A stretch of DNA of 64,000 nucleotides from an uncultured Acetatifactor sp. (GTDB taxonomy: Bacteria > Bacillota > Clostridia > Lachnospirales > Lachnospiraceae), in the NCBI GenBank assembly GCA_910580225.1, contig CAJTXE010000007.1, positions 18,469 through 82,468 on the forward strand, in the 5' to 3' direction. Shown piece by piece: positions 16,627-26,023 of the stretch. Position numbers and translations under genes: made by a program. Numbering within the stretch: position 1 is the first letter of the stretch; each line of letters begins with the position of its first letter. A model generated the notes under the pieces. The model did no database searches, had not been told where the DNA came from, and saw only the letters and a list, made by a program, of their open reading frames with translations.

Positions 16627-17778
16627 TTACAGCGCATGCTCTCCTTTCAGTTCCCGAATCAGAGCCTCTGCAAAAGCTGCCTGCTCTCCGCTCATGGGCT
16701 GGTTATTCTGCAGTTCATAAAACTCTCCCAGCAGTTCCAGTTCCGATTTCTGTTCCACTGCCAGGGCCGCCTCCACTTCTCTGTCCTGCCTGGTACGACT
16801 GTTGTCATAGGCAAGGCGCATCAGATTGGGATAAATAATCCGCAGCTTCTGCAGTGCGTCAGGTACATCTTCCTCATCCGTCAATGTCACCTGCAGATAA
16901 TCCTCCCTGTCAAAATCCCTGTAGAAGGATTTCGCAGTCACTTCCAGATAGGTTCCCCTGATTTTCCGCATATCCCGCAGGGGCACCAGGGGCACCGTGG
17001 AAATCCGGACATTCCCCTTCTCTCCCATCTCCACAACTGTGACAGACTTGATCTGCTCTGCCTCGGAAAACGAGTATTTCAGCGGGGTTCCACAGTAACG
17101 TATACTCTCCCGCCCCACAGACTGGGGACTGTGGATATGTCCCAGGGCCACATAGTCAAAGTCGTCGAAAACCGCCCCGTCTACATTGTCCAGGCCGCCC
17201 ACGGAAGCTTCTTCCGAATCACATCGACCGGCACCTGTGACAAACTGATGTGCAACCAGAAGATTGCGCTTTTTTACATCTATTTTCATACGTTCCACCG
17301 CTATTCTGACCGCATCCTGATAACTTTCCGGAATCCGGGCCTCCGGCTCATTTTCCAGCGCATGCCGCACAAGCGCAGGTTTCACAAACGGCAGCAGATA
17401 GACAGAAAGTTCCCCGTACTGATCTTGCAGAGGAATGCCCGTGATATCCCCTTCGTACACAGGGGACAGATATACCCCCCGCCCCTGCATCAGCTGAGCG
17501 CCGAAAGCCACCCGCTCCGGGGAATCATGGTTGCCGCTGACCGCAAAGACCTTCATGCCCCTGTCCGCAAGCCCGGTGAGAAACCAGTCAAAGATCTGCA
17601 CCGCCTCCGCTGAGGGAACCGGTTTGTCATAGATATCCCCTGCCAGCAGGACCCCGTCAGTCTGCTCCTGCTCCCCGATATACAGTATCTGCTTCAAAAT
17701 GTATTTTTGATCCTCTGTCATGGAAAATTCATTGACACGTTTTCCGAGATGGAGATCCGAGATATGCAGAAATTTCAT
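16627..17778 (-). CDS. sbcD: Exonuclease SbcD, nuclease subunit
   Basis: It carries the metallophosphatase motifs of the Mre11/SbcD family in order: DLHLGKR near the start, AGDIYDK, GNHDSPER, HQFVTG and GHIHSPQ. These bind the two manganese ions of the nuclease site. At 383 residues it is the usual length. It works with SbcC, encoded just downstream. ATG 17778 begins MKFLHISDLHLG, the canonical N-terminus, 10 bp after the stop of a small upstream gene, so all three may be one operon. Confidence 0.95.
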   Translation of the reverse strand: MKFLHISDLHLGKRVNEFSMTEDQKYILKQILYIGEQEQTDGVLLAGDIYDKPVPSAEAVQIFDWFLTGLADRGMKVFAVSGNHDSPERVAFGAQLMQGRGVYLSPVYEGDITGIPLQDQYGELSVYLLPFVKPALVRHALENEPEARIPESYQDAVRIAVERMKIDVKKRNLLVAHQFVTGAGRCDSEEASVGGLDNVDGAVFDDFDYVALGHIHSPQSVGRESIRYCGTPLKYSFSEAEQIKSVTVVEMGEKGNVRISTVPLVPLRDMRKIRGTYLEVTAKSFYRDFDREDYLQVTLTDEEDVPDALQKLRIIYPNLMRLAYDNSRTRQDREVEAALAVEQKSELELLGEFYELQNNQPMSGEQAAFAEALIRELKGEHAL

Positions 17779-17788
17779 AGATGCCCCC

Positions 17789-18001
17789 TTAATATTCCTT
17801 TGTCAGATCAGTAATCGCATATTTCTTCAGGAATTCTTCCAGTTCCCGTTCATCCCGGATAAACAATTCCTCTTTAAATTCGCCGGTATGTATGTTTTTG
17901 AAGCCTGCCACCCGTTCTCCGTTGCAGATGCTGCATTTTAAGACCGGCTTCCAGTTATCCCTGTCATAATCCGCCTGTTGTATCTTTTTTCTTCCAAACA
18001 T
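17789..18001 (-). CDS. Conserved small protein with CxxC pair, 70 residues
   Basis: ATG 18001 (MFGRKKIQQADYD) has a perfect AGGAGG; the longer upstream frame has no site and poor composition. The protein has a CSICNGERVAGF segment, with a Cys pair that may bind metal, and ends in a charged helix (RDERELEEFLKKYAI). Similar small proteins are widespread in Lachnospiraceae, but I know of no established function. It leads sbcD by 10 bp. Confidence 0.75.
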   Translation of the reverse strand: MFGRKKIQQADYDRDNWKPVLKCSICNGERVAGFKNIHTGEFKEELFIRDERELEEFLKKYAITDLTKEY

Positions 18002-18241
18002 CCTGACCTCCTGTCGCCGACTTTCCTCCGCCTGATCTCTCAGCTCTGTTTCCGGATTTCTGTTTCCTTCTGCATATTGGCAGACCATTGTTTCCGAATC
18101 TGAAATCATTTTATCATATGGTGGCAGAGAGTGCAATCCATTCTTCTGCTGTCCCTCATGGACCGCATACAGCAGTCTCCGGATTTCCCTGCAAAACATG
18201 GGCGAAAACGACTCCCGGCATCACCTCATGCCGCTTTCCGT

Positions 18242-19174
18242 TTACACCAGTTTCAAAAATTCACTTACCACTTTGGTCAGATAGCGATTTCTTTTATAAA
18301 AGAAATTCACATTCCGCACAGCCCCCGGATCATCCAATTTATAGCAGACAATCTTGTCATCGTCTGGCATATGACACACCAGCACATCCCCGTTAAAGGA
18401 AATTCCCATACCATACCGAGACAGATTATATGCCGTGATCTGCTGCTCCAGTTCCAGTCTGACCTTCGGAAAAAAGCGCCCGATGTCCCGACAGATTTTC
18501 TCTGCCCGGTTTCTTGTATCGTTGCCGCCCTTTAACAGCAGGAACGGATCCCCCTGGAAAACCTCCAGCGGAACAGAAGGAAAGTCCTCATCCAGGTGCC
18601 TCCCTGCCTTCACATCAGAAATGGCAAGGGCATATTCCCTGACCTTCTCATTGGAAGGAAAATCACCAGGAACCACCAGAAGCAGATGCTCTTCACAGAA
18701 AAAGGTCTTCTCATATACGGCAGAGTCCATAACCTGGTTGTCAATCATCAGATCCAGTGTTCCGGAGAACAGTTTGTCTCCCAGTTCCGCCGTGGAAGCC
18801 TCCACCAGATCCACATGGATCATGGGATAACGCTCTGTAAACCGGGACAGCAGGGGCGGCAGCACATAGGAGGCAAACAGATTTGTCCCACCAATGGCGA
18901 TGCGTCCGCTCTTCAGCTCCTGCATATCCTTCACATAATTCTCAAACCCCTGCTCCGCCTCCCGGACATGCTCCACGCAGCGGATGTATTCCCTCCCCAG
19001 TTCCGTCAGCTGAATGGGGTTGGAGCTTCTGTCGAATATCGGAAAACCGATCTGATTTTCCACCTTTTTCACTGCCGCGCTTAAGGACGGCTGGCTGATG
19101 TAGAGATTCCTGGCCGCCTTGGAAAAACTCATTTCCCGATACACTTCGTATACATAATCCATTCCCTGAAACAT
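18242..19174 (-). CDS. LysR-family transcriptional regulator
   Basis: The N-terminal winged HTH is clear (residues 1-60, with MSFSKAARNLYISQPSLSAA and the following helix VENQIGFPIFDR). The rest is a periplasmic-binding-like effector domain (SGRIAIGGTNLFASYVLPPL). At 310 residues it is normal. I start at ATG 19174 with AAGGAA upstream, not the codon 36 bp further up. It is divergent from aspA, and the two promoters overlap, so it very likely controls aspA and perhaps the malic enzyme and transporter. Its effector could be a C4 acid or aspartate. Confidence 0.9.
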   Translation of the reverse strand: MFQGMDYVYEVYREMSFSKAARNLYISQPSLSAAVKKVENQIGFPIFDRSSNPIQLTELGREYIRCVEHVREAEQGFENYVKDMQELKSGRIAIGGTNLFASYVLPPLLSRFTERYPMIHVDLVEASTAELGDKLFSGTLDLMIDNQVMDSAVYEKTFFCEEHLLLVVPGDFPSNEKVREYALAISDVKAGRHLDEDFPSVPLEVFQGDPFLLLKGGNDTRNRAEKICRDIGRFFPKVRLELEQQITAYNLSRYGMGISFNGDVLVCHMPDDDKIVCYKLDDPGAVRNVNFFYKRNRYLTKVVSEFLKLV

Positions 19175-19357
19175 AATTCTGATTCCTTCCTGGCCCACGT
19201 CGATTTCCACTTTACCGGTCCGCTGCTCTGATAATGCAAGTTATCTCTTTTTGACAAGAAAATTTCTTTATACACATAATAACACACGTTTTTTCAGCTT
19301 TTTGACCTTATCCAACCTATAACCTGCAGTCTATATGAATTATATCTTTATATATAT

Positions 19358-19386
19358 TTGAAAATATTGTAATCCCGATATATAGT
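19358..19386 (+). promoter_or_regulatory. Promoter of aspA
   Basis: TTGAAA (19,358-19,363), 17-bp spacer, TATAGT (19,381-19,386). It overlaps the opposite promoter of the LysR gene. The transcript leader would be about 70 nt. Confidence 0.6.
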
Positions 19387-19394
19387 AAAGTCAA
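19366..19394 (-). promoter_or_regulatory. Promoter of the LysR gene
   Basis: On the minus strand TTGACT (19,394-19,389), 17-bp spacer, TACAAT (19,371-19,366). It faces and overlaps the aspA promoter. The leader before the LysR ATG would be about 185 nt. Confidence 0.6.
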
Positions 19395-19462
19395 CCCATA
19401 GAAATACAGTCTGGCCATATAGCTTTCAGACTGCCATGATTCCACAGAAACGGAGAAGAAAC

Positions 19463-20899
19463 ATGAGTGAAGAACAAAGAAAATACCGCATTGAACATGA
19501 CTCTATTGGAGAAAAGGAAGTGCCTGAAAACGCCTACTATGGAGTACAGACCCTCCGAGCCTATGAAAATTTCTACATTACCGGGCTGAAAATGCACAAA
19601 GCCCTGATCAACAGTGTTGCGCAAATCAAAAAAGCCGCTGCCATCACCAACTTTGAGGTAGGCGAACTGGACAAGAAGCGCGCCGACGCCATTGTAAAGG
19701 CCTGTGACGAGATCATTGCAGGTAAGCTTCACGACCAGTTTATCGTAGATCCCATCCAGGGCGGCGCCGGAACCTCTCTGAATATGAACGCCAATGAGGT
19801 TATTGCCAACCGCGCAATTGAGATCCTTGGCGGCAAAAAAGGCGACTACACCATTGTCAATCCCAATGATCATGTGAATTTCGGTCAGTCTACCAACGAT
19901 GTGTTCCCCTCCTGCGGCAAGATGGCAGCTCTGAAGCTGATTGATGACGCACAGGAACAGCTGAAGCGTCTGGAAGAAGCCCTGCTGCAGAAATCCGAAG
20001 AATTCGACTCCGTTATTAAAATGGGAAGAACCCAGCTCCAGGACGCGGTTCCCATCCGTCTTGGCCAGGAATTCCACGCCTATGCTTCCGCTATCAGCCG
20101 GGACATCAGACGCTTTGACACTGCCAAGGACGAGATCAAGAGCCTGAACCTGGGCGGCACCGCCATTGGTACGGGTCTGAATGCGGATGTGCAGTACTAC
20201 AGAAGAGTCGTGAAGAATATGTCCATTCTAACCGGGCAGGATCTGGTACAGTCCTATGACCTTATCGATGCTACCCAGAACCTGGACAATTACTCTGCCG
20301 TATCCGGTATTGTGAAAAACTGTGCCATCAACCTGTCCAAGATGTGCAATGACCTGCGGCTCATGTCCTCCGGCCCCAGAACAGGTCTGGGAGAGATCAA
20401 TCTGCCTGCAAAACAGAATGGCTCTTCCATCATGCCCGGCAAGATCAACCCGGTTATCCCGGAGGTGGTCAACCAGGTAGCTTTCAATATCATCGGCAAC
20501 GATGTGACAATCAACATGGCAGCAGAGGCAGGGCAGCTGGAGCTGAACGCTTTCGAGCCCATCATCTTCTACAAACTGTTCCAGTCCATCGAAACCATTA
20601 CCTTTGCCGTACGGACTCTGGTGGACAACTGCATCGTGGGCATCACAGCCAACGCTGAACACTGCCGCTGGATGGTGGAAAACAGTGTAGGCATTATTAC
20701 GGCTATCTGCCCCTATGTGGGATATGAAAAAGCCGCCGAGATCGCCAAGGAAGCCCTGAAAACCAATCAGCCTGTCAGAAAACTGATTCTGGAGAAAGGC
20801 ATTATGAACGAAGAGCAGCTGAACAACATACTGGATCCCTACCATATGACAGAACCGGGTATCCCCGGAAAAGATCCCATGGATCTGCTGAAAAAATAA
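19463..20899 (+). CDS. aspA: Aspartate ammonia-lyase
   Basis: It belongs to the fumarase/aspartase superfamily and converts L-aspartate to fumarate and ammonia. The substrate-loop signature GSSIMPGKINPVIPEV is at about residue 320. The N-terminal motif (GEKEVPENAYYGVQTLRA) and the middle block (GRTQLQDAVPIRLGQEF) favour aspartase over fumarase. At 478 residues the length is right. ATG 19463 (MSEEQRKYRIEHDSIGEKE) has GGAGAAG upstream. It is divergent from the LysR gene and followed by malic enzyme, so fumarate formed here could feed malate and pyruvate steps. Confidence 0.93.
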   Translation: MSEEQRKYRIEHDSIGEKEVPENAYYGVQTLRAYENFYITGLKMHKALINSVAQIKKAAAITNFEVGELDKKRADAIVKACDEIIAGKLHDQFIVDPIQGGAGTSLNMNANEVIANRAIEILGGKKGDYTIVNPNDHVNFGQSTNDVFPSCGKMAALKLIDDAQEQLKRLEEALLQKSEEFDSVIKMGRTQLQDAVPIRLGQEFHAYASAISRDIRRFDTAKDEIKSLNLGGTAIGTGLNADVQYYRRVVKNMSILTGQDLVQSYDLIDATQNLDNYSAVSGIVKNCAINLSKMCNDLRLMSSGPRTGLGEINLPAKQNGSSIMPGKINPVIPEVVNQVAFNIIGNDVTINMAAEAGQLELNAFEPIIFYKLFQSIETITFAVRTLVDNCIVGITANAEHCRWMVENSVGIITAICPYVGYEKAAEIAKEALKTNQPVRKLILEKGIMNEEQLNNILDPYHMTEPGIPGKDPMDLLKK

Positions 20900-20940
20900 A
20901 TGGGACAGGAACAAATCCATCCTTTATCGGCCGATTTACT

Positions 20941-20969
20941 TTGACACCGAAGAAAATTCATTATAAAAT
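20941..20969 (+). promoter_or_regulatory. Promoter of the malic enzyme gene
   Basis: TTGACA, 17-bp spacer, TAAAAT. It gives the malic enzyme its own start point with a leader of about 100 nt that can form GC-rich hairpins (CCGGG/CCCGG). Confidence 0.55.
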
Positions 20970-21079
20970 TAGTTTATACTGTTTATGGCCATCCGGGAAA
21001 TTCAGCTGGCCTGCCGGCTCCCGGATTCCAGGTATGTCTGATTTCATGGTCATAAACTGCAGAGAGAAAGGTGGTTCCT

Positions 21080-22255
21080 ATGAATTATTATGAAGAAGCA
21101 TTAAAGATGCACGAAGCAAATCATGGAAAGATCGAAGTCCGCAGCAAGGTAAAGCTGGAAAGCAGAGATGACTTAAGCATTGCCTACACCCCGGGTGTGG
21201 CAGAACCCTGCCGTGAAATTGCAAAGGATAAGAAAAATGCCTTCAAATATACGGCAAAAGGCAATCTGGTGGCTGTGGTATCCGACGGAACCGCAGTACT
21301 GGGCCTGGGCGATATCGGACCAGAGGCTGCCATCCCCGTAATGGAAGGCAAATCCATCCTCTTCAAGCAGTTCGGCAATGTGGATGCATTTCCCATCTGC
21401 CTGGACACCAAGGATCCGGAAGAAATCATTCAGGCCGTGAAGCAGCTTGCCCCGGTATTCGGCGGCATCAATCTGGAGGATATCTCCGCCCCCAAATGCT
21501 TTGACATCGAACAGCGTCTGGAAAAAGAACTGGACATCCCCGTATTCCACGACGACCAGCACGGTACGGCCATCGTAGTCACCGCTGCCCTGCTGAATGC
21601 CCTGAAGGTAACCGGCAAGGATATCAGTGAGATCCGGGTGGTACTGAACGGCCCAGGCGCCGCAGGAACCGCCATCATCAAGATGATGATGACAGCTGGC
21701 GTGAAGCATATCATTGCCTGTGATACCAAGGGTATCCTGTACAAAGACAGGCCCGCAGGTATTACAGGACATAAGAAAATGCTCTGCGAGATCACCAATC
21801 TGGAAAACCGCAAAGGCGGCCTGGCAGAAGCTCTGGTGGGGTCAGATGTATTTATCGGAGTTTCCGTGGCAGGCGTGCTGACACCGGAGATGATCAAAAC
21901 CATGAATGCAGATCCCATCGTGTTTGCCATGGCCAATCCCGTTCCGGAGATCATGTACGAGGATGCTATGGCTGCCGGTGTAAAAGTAATGGGTACCGGC
22001 CGTTCCGACTTCCCCAACCAGATCAACAATGTACTGGCTTTCCCGGGTATCTTCCGCGGCGCACTGGACGCGGGCGCAAGAGATATCAATGACGAGATGA
22101 AGCTGGCTGCAGCCCACGCCATTGCAGAACTGGTGGAACCGGAAAAGCTTTGCCCCGAATACATCATTCCTTCTGCCCTTGATCCCAGGGTTGCAAAACA
22201 TGTGGCAGAATGTGTAGCAGATGCTGCCGTCAAATCCGGTGCGGTAAGGAAATAG
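21080..22255 (+). CDS. Malic enzyme (NAD(P)-dependent malate decarboxylase)
   Basis: It turns malate into pyruvate and CO2. The catalytic Tyr region ([11 protein letters not shown]) starts near residue 34. A metal-binding [10 protein letters not shown] motif and a Rossmann [10 protein letters not shown] motif follow. At 391 residues it is the short bacterial form without a phosphotransacetylase domain. ATG 21080 has GAAAGGTGG upstream; the codon 9 bp earlier is a GTG inside that site. With aspA and an OFA transporter nearby, it fits a C4-acid or aspartate catabolic module. Cofactor choice (NAD or NADP) cannot be told by eye. Confidence 0.93.
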   Translation: MNYYEEALKMHEANHGKIEVRSKVKLESRDDLSIAYTPGVAEPCREIAKDKKNAFKYTAKGNLVAVVSDGTAVLGLGDIGPEAAIPVMEGKSILFKQFGNVDAFPICLDTKDPEEIIQAVKQLAPVFGGINLEDISAPKCFDIEQRLEKELDIPVFHDDQHGTAIVVTAALLNALKVTGKDISEIRVVLNGPGAAGTAIIKMMMTAGVKHIIACDTKGILYKDRPAGITGHKKMLCEITNLENRKGGLAEALVGSDVFIGVSVAGVLTPEMIKTMNADPIVFAMANPVPEIMYEDAMAAGVKVMGTGRSDFPNQINNVLAFPGIFRGALDAGARDINDEMKLAAAHAIAELVEPEKLCPEYIIPSALDPRVAKHVAECVADAAVKSGAVRK

Positions 22256-22269
22256 ACCTCTTTGAAGCG

Positions 22270-22308
22270 AGTTCATTTCCGGCAGTATAAATTTGCCGGA
22301 AATGAACT
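22270..22308. repeat. Perfect 15-bp inverted repeat after malic enzyme
   Basis: Arms AGTTCATTTCCGGCA and TGCCGGAAATGAACT with a 9-base loop start 15 bp past the stop. No T run follows, so it is more likely a 3' stabilising hairpin than a terminator on its own. Confidence 0.8.
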
Positions 22309-22359
22309 GAAGCTTTGGAAATATAAAACCCTGTTTTATAAAAAGAATGAAATAAAAAT

Positions 22360-22399
22360 AGCGGCTCCCGGTTCATTGCCGGAGGCCGCTGCATTTTTT
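22360..22399 (+). terminator. Terminator of the malic enzyme gene
   Basis: Stem AGCGGC...GCCGCT with an inner CCGG pairing, followed by GCATTTTTT. Confidence 0.75.
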
Positions 22400-22458
22400 G
22401 TAAGCAGTTCAATTCAATGTCCATCGCATAAATATATGAAGTAATTTATTCTTCCAAC

Positions 22459-23772
22459 TCAACAATCAATCCTTATTTTCGTATCTGGTTTTCGGTTGCC
22501 CAAGAGGCACACTGCCTCCACCGCATCTGTGAATGGAAACATGTCAACCGCCACACATTTTTCCGCCTGATACCCCTTTTTTTTCAGAATTTTCAGATCC
22601 CTTACAAGGGTAACGGGATTGCAGGAAATATATACGATTCTTCCGGGCCTGATCTTTGCAACCGCACTTAAAAAATCCTCACTGCTGCCGCTTCTGGGCG
22701 GATCCATCAATAGTACGTCCAGAGTGGCCTTCTCCTCTGCCATCTCCAAAAGAAACTGCCCTGCATCACTTTGGCAGAAACGGATATTATTAATTTGATT
22801 TCGTTTTGCATTGCTTACAGCGTCCCGGATGGCATCCGGATTCAGTTCCACACCAAGCACCCTGGCAGCCTTTCTGCTGGCAATCATACCGATAGTTCCG
22901 GTACCGCAGTAAGCGTCCAATACAGTCTCCTGTCCGGTCAGCCCTGCATACTCCATGGCTTTTGCGTACAGTTTCTCTGTTTGTACCGGGTTCACCTGGT
23001 AAAAGGACCTGGGGGAAATCCGAAAAGTCATACCACAGAGCCTGTCCTCTATATACCCTTTTCCATAGATTACCTGCTGCCTGTCTCCCAGAATCATACT
23101 GGTATCCCGATCATTGACATTGACCACTATAGTAGTAATCTCCGGGTGCAGCTCCCGCAGCGCTTTCACGAAATGATTCTTAGAGCGCAGAACGGGAGAG
23201 GTTAACACCAGTACCACCATAATCTCCCCCGTGGTATGTCCTACCCGGATCAGCACATGGCGCAGCAGCCCGAATCCCGTGTCTTCATTATATGGCCGGA
23301 TCTTAAAAGATTTTAAAAGATCCCGGATAGACACAATGATGGCATCTGCTTTCTGATTCTCAATGAAACAACTGTCCACAGGGACAATGCGGTGGCTTTT
23401 TTCCTCATAGATGCCGGATATGGCATTATGTCTTCTGTCCTCCCCGAATGCTGCATGTACTTTATTTCGGTAATGGGCAGGATGCTCCATCCCGATAATG
23501 GCCTCCGGCCTGCAGTAAGGCTCCATCATCCTATGAAATTCCATACTCTTGGCCTGAAGCTGTTCTTCATAACTTTTGTTGATCCACTGGCATCCGCCAC
23601 ATTTGGAATCTACGGGGCATATCTTTTGTTTTGATTCTTTGGGCACTGACTCTTTTTTTCTGATGTGGTGTTTCTGTATTTCCGTGCGCTTTGTCACATT
23701 TAGTTTTGTTGCTTGATGTTTTGTTATGTTTTGTTTTTCTGTTTTCCGCTTCTCTTCTCTCTGTGGCATCAA
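22459..23772 (-). CDS. rlmD: 23S rRNA (uracil-5-)-methyltransferase, RlmD/RlmCD type
   Basis: It methylates uracil C5 in 23S rRNA using SAM. A cysteine cluster (CPVDSKCGGCQW) near residues 52-61 suggests the [4Fe-4S] site of the RumA group. The SAM motif DAYCGTGTIG, the MDPPRSG motif and the catalytic ISCNPVTL Cys are all present. The N-terminal 50 residues are a Lys/Thr-rich extension in place of a recognisable TRAM domain. 437 residues. The start could be ATG 23772 or the next Met at 23769. It is convergent with malic enzyme. Confidence 0.88.
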   Translation of the reverse strand: MMPQREEKRKTEKQNITKHQATKLNVTKRTEIQKHHIRKKESVPKESKQKICPVDSKCGGCQWINKSYEEQLQAKSMEFHRMMEPYCRPEAIIGMEHPAHYRNKVHAAFGEDRRHNAISGIYEEKSHRIVPVDSCFIENQKADAIIVSIRDLLKSFKIRPYNEDTGFGLLRHVLIRVGHTTGEIMVVLVLTSPVLRSKNHFVKALRELHPEITTIVVNVNDRDTSMILGDRQQVIYGKGYIEDRLCGMTFRISPRSFYQVNPVQTEKLYAKAMEYAGLTGQETVLDAYCGTGTIGMIASRKAARVLGVELNPDAIRDAVSNAKRNQINNIRFCQSDAGQFLLEMAEEKATLDVLLMDPPRSGSSEDFLSAVAKIRPGRIVYISCNPVTLVRDLKILKKKGYQAEKCVAVDMFPFTDAVEAVCLLGNRKPDTKIRIDC

Positions 23773-23884
23773 TTATTATCCCTTTCATCCCTGCTGTTTT
23801 TCTTTTCACTCTGCTTCAAGGACGCTTTTGCTCCATAATTATCTTTACCGCTAATTGGAGTTTTTCTTTCTGGTTAACCAGATA

Positions 23885-23931
23885 AAATAAAAACTGCCAC
23901 AACCTTGTAAAATCTAAGGTTTTGGCAGTTT
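23885..23931 (-). terminator. Terminator of tRNA-Pro
   Basis: On the minus strand AACTGCCA-AAACCTT pairs with AAGGTTG-TGGCAGTT, followed by TTTATTTT. Confidence 0.75.
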
Positions 23932-23940
23932 CCATTCTAT

Positions 23941-24014
23941 CGGAGTGGCGGGATTCGAACTCGCGACCTCCGCCTCCCTAAGACGGCGCTCTAACCAAGC
24001 TGAGCCACACCCCG
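23941..24014 (-). tRNA. tRNA-Pro (AGG)
   Basis: It folds as a full cloverleaf: acceptor CGGGGTG/CACTCCG with C1-G72 and A73 as expected for bacterial tRNA-Pro, D arm GCTC/GAGC, anticodon stem CCGTC/GGCGG with loop TTAGGGA (anticodon AGG), and a T arm with loop TTCGAAT. The T stem has one A-C mismatch (GCGAG/CCCGC). CCA is not encoded. Confidence 0.9.
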
Positions 24015-24584
24015 TAGCACATTAAGTATTATAATACGACATGGAAAAAAATGCAACCTTTTTTTAATTATTTTTGAAAATTGTGAAAATGCACAAAATC
24101 CTGCAGGGAAATCAGCGTCTTGCTATGCATTTATTCTTTTTCCTTTTCCGCATCAACCAAAATCAGACTCTATTCAACTTTTCTCCGGCACTTTCTCGCC
24201 GATTTCTTCCAAAACATGGGAAGTACTGCAGTTATTCCTGCTTCCATTGAACATAAAACACGACTGCTTCCTATAACAGAACATCCCTCCTTCTCCCTTG
24301 TATATCCCCACCTCTGACTGATTGTTTTCTGCATGCACTTTTGATCCTGTAAGCTCTCAATTCCCGAAGAATTCATGTAATATTTTACATCCGTTGAAGG
24401 CATTCATTTTAAGTATTATAAAAGGCTTGCATTTTGATGAAATTGCGAGTACAATAACCTAAGCTGATATATTACAACTGTATGCATGATCGGACCCTCT
24501 TGCCGAACCACAGAAGCTGCGGATTTTCATGTGTTCAGTGAATATATTGTACGAAAAAACATATATAAGGAAATGAGGTACATC
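24015..24584. other. Gap before the transporter gene
   Basis: I see no gene with a ribosome site. Frames of 60-77 codons exist on both strands but have no start signal. The right end holds the transporter promoter (24,427-24,455). Confidence 0.45.
24427..24455 (+). promoter_or_regulatory. Promoter of the OFA transporter gene
   Basis: TTGCAT, 17-bp spacer, TACAAT. The leader before ATG 24585 would be about 120 nt. Confidence 0.6.
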
Positions 24585-25877
24585 ATGAAGAACAACAAAT
24601 GGATTCGCGCCGCGATTCCGGCGCTGCTGCTTCACTGCAGCATAGGTACTGTCTACTGCTGGTCCATATTCAGCCAGGAAATCGCCGATTATATCGGGTT
24701 TTCCAAGGGTGCCACAGAATGGGCCTTCAGCTTTGCCATCTTTTTCCTTGGCATGTCCGCTGCCTTCCTGGGCAATATCGTGGAAAAGGACATCCACAAA
24801 TCATCCCTGATCGCCTCCATCTGCTTTGCCTGCGGTATGGCGGGCACCGGATTTTTCATTTACTACGGCGGTACCCATCAGCAGAGTCCCCTGGCTCTGA
24901 TCGGCATTTATCTTTGCTATGGTTTTATTATGGGCATTGGCCTGGGAACCGGCTATCTGTCCCCTGTAAAGACCCTGATGCTGTGGTTTGAGGACAGAAA
25001 AGGACTTGCCACCGGTCTGGCAGTTGCAGGCTTCGGCGCCGCGAAAGCCATCGCCAGCCCCATCATGCAGGCCATGCTGGACAATCTGGGTGAAGGCGGC
25101 ATCTACAAAATGTTCCTGATTCTGGCAGTGGTATATTTTGTCATGATGTTTGCAGGACATCTGCTGTTAAAGAAACCAGACACCTGGCATGAGCCCAAAA
25201 AGGCCGAGAAAGGCAAGGGTATGATGGATGTCATCAAGTCCAGACCCATTACCAACTATATTGGTATCTGGCTGATGTTTTACATCAATATCACCTGTGG
25301 TCTGGCTCTGATTTCCCAGGAAAAGATGATCGTAAAATGTATCGGCCTGGCTGGTGCTGCCGGAATCATTGCCACAGTATCAGCCATCTTCAACGCAGGC
25401 GGCCGTCTGGGCTTCTCTGCATGGGCGGATAAGATGAAGGACAGAAACACCATTTACAAGCTGATCTTCATCCTTTCCATTGCCTTTACCGGAATCGTCA
25501 TCCTGACGGGCGGCATCAAAAACGGCGAGGGCAATACCCTGTTGATTATCCTGGTTCTTGGACTGATCTTTGTAGTAAACGCAGGTTACGGCGGAGGCTT
25601 CTCCAACGTGCCCACTTTGCTTTCCGATCATTACGGCATGGGCAATATCAGCGCCATCCACGGCCTCACCCTTTCCGCATGGGCAATTGCAGGCCTGACA
25701 GGCAACCAGCTTGCCACTTGGATTGTGAACCACACGGGAGAGTTCTCTGACCATAACGGAATACAGGTTAATCCTGTGGGATACCAGAATGTGCTGTATG
25801 TCACCATTGTTCTGTACATTGCGGCGCTGCTGATCAGCCTTTTCCTGGTGCGTCCTGCCAAAGAAGGAAACAAATAA
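24585..25877 (+). CDS. OFA-family MFS transporter (oxalate/formate antiporter type)
   Basis: Twelve hydrophobic segments are visible. The first helix contains HCSIGTVYCWSIFSQ, the hallmark of the OFA group (GxxYxWSxF), and the fourth has the GLGTGYLSPVKTLMLWF block. Such carriers exchange small mono- or dicarboxylates; the exact substrate cannot be read from sequence. 430 residues. ATG 24585 follows GGAAATGAGG; the longer frame from 24,486 has no site. Given aspA and malic enzyme upstream, a C4 acid or a monocarboxylate product is a fair guess. A strong terminator follows. Confidence 0.85.
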   Translation: MKNNKWIRAAIPALLLHCSIGTVYCWSIFSQEIADYIGFSKGATEWAFSFAIFFLGMSAAFLGNIVEKDIHKSSLIASICFACGMAGTGFFIYYGGTHQQSPLALIGIYLCYGFIMGIGLGTGYLSPVKTLMLWFEDRKGLATGLAVAGFGAAKAIASPIMQAMLDNLGEGGIYKMFLILAVVYFVMMFAGHLLLKKPDTWHEPKKAEKGKGMMDVIKSRPITNYIGIWLMFYINITCGLALISQEKMIVKCIGLAGAAGIIATVSAIFNAGGRLGFSAWADKMKDRNTIYKLIFILSIAFTGIVILTGGIKNGEGNTLLIILVLGLIFVVNAGYGGGFSNVPTLLSDHYGMGNISAIHGLTLSAWAIAGLTGNQLATWIVNHTGEFSDHNGIQVNPVGYQNVLYVTIVLYIAALLISLFLVRPAKEGNK

Positions 25878-25890
25878 TCCTTTTAATGTA

Positions 25891-25932
25891 AAACCCCTGC
25901 TGAAGAAACTTTCTTTCAGCAGGGGTTTTTTG
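25891..25932 (+). terminator. Terminator of the OFA transporter gene
   Basis: Perfect stem AACCCCTGCTGAA / TTCAGCAGGGGTT, followed by TTTT. Confidence 0.9.
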
Positions 25933-26023
25933 ATTGTGCTTTCTGCTTTCCTATATCAGTTCCCGCGTTGCAGGGACTTTCAGGCGGCCGGAAAAGAACT
26001 GCAGCCGCTCCGGTCTCCTGGCA

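Noticed and set aside
19391..20077. Long minus-strand frame opposite aspA
   Set aside because: No ribosome site and the aspA frame has full family motifs; it is a shadow.
24120..24403. Frames of 60-77 codons in the transporter leader on both strands
   Set aside because: No ribosome sites; region fits an untranslated leader.
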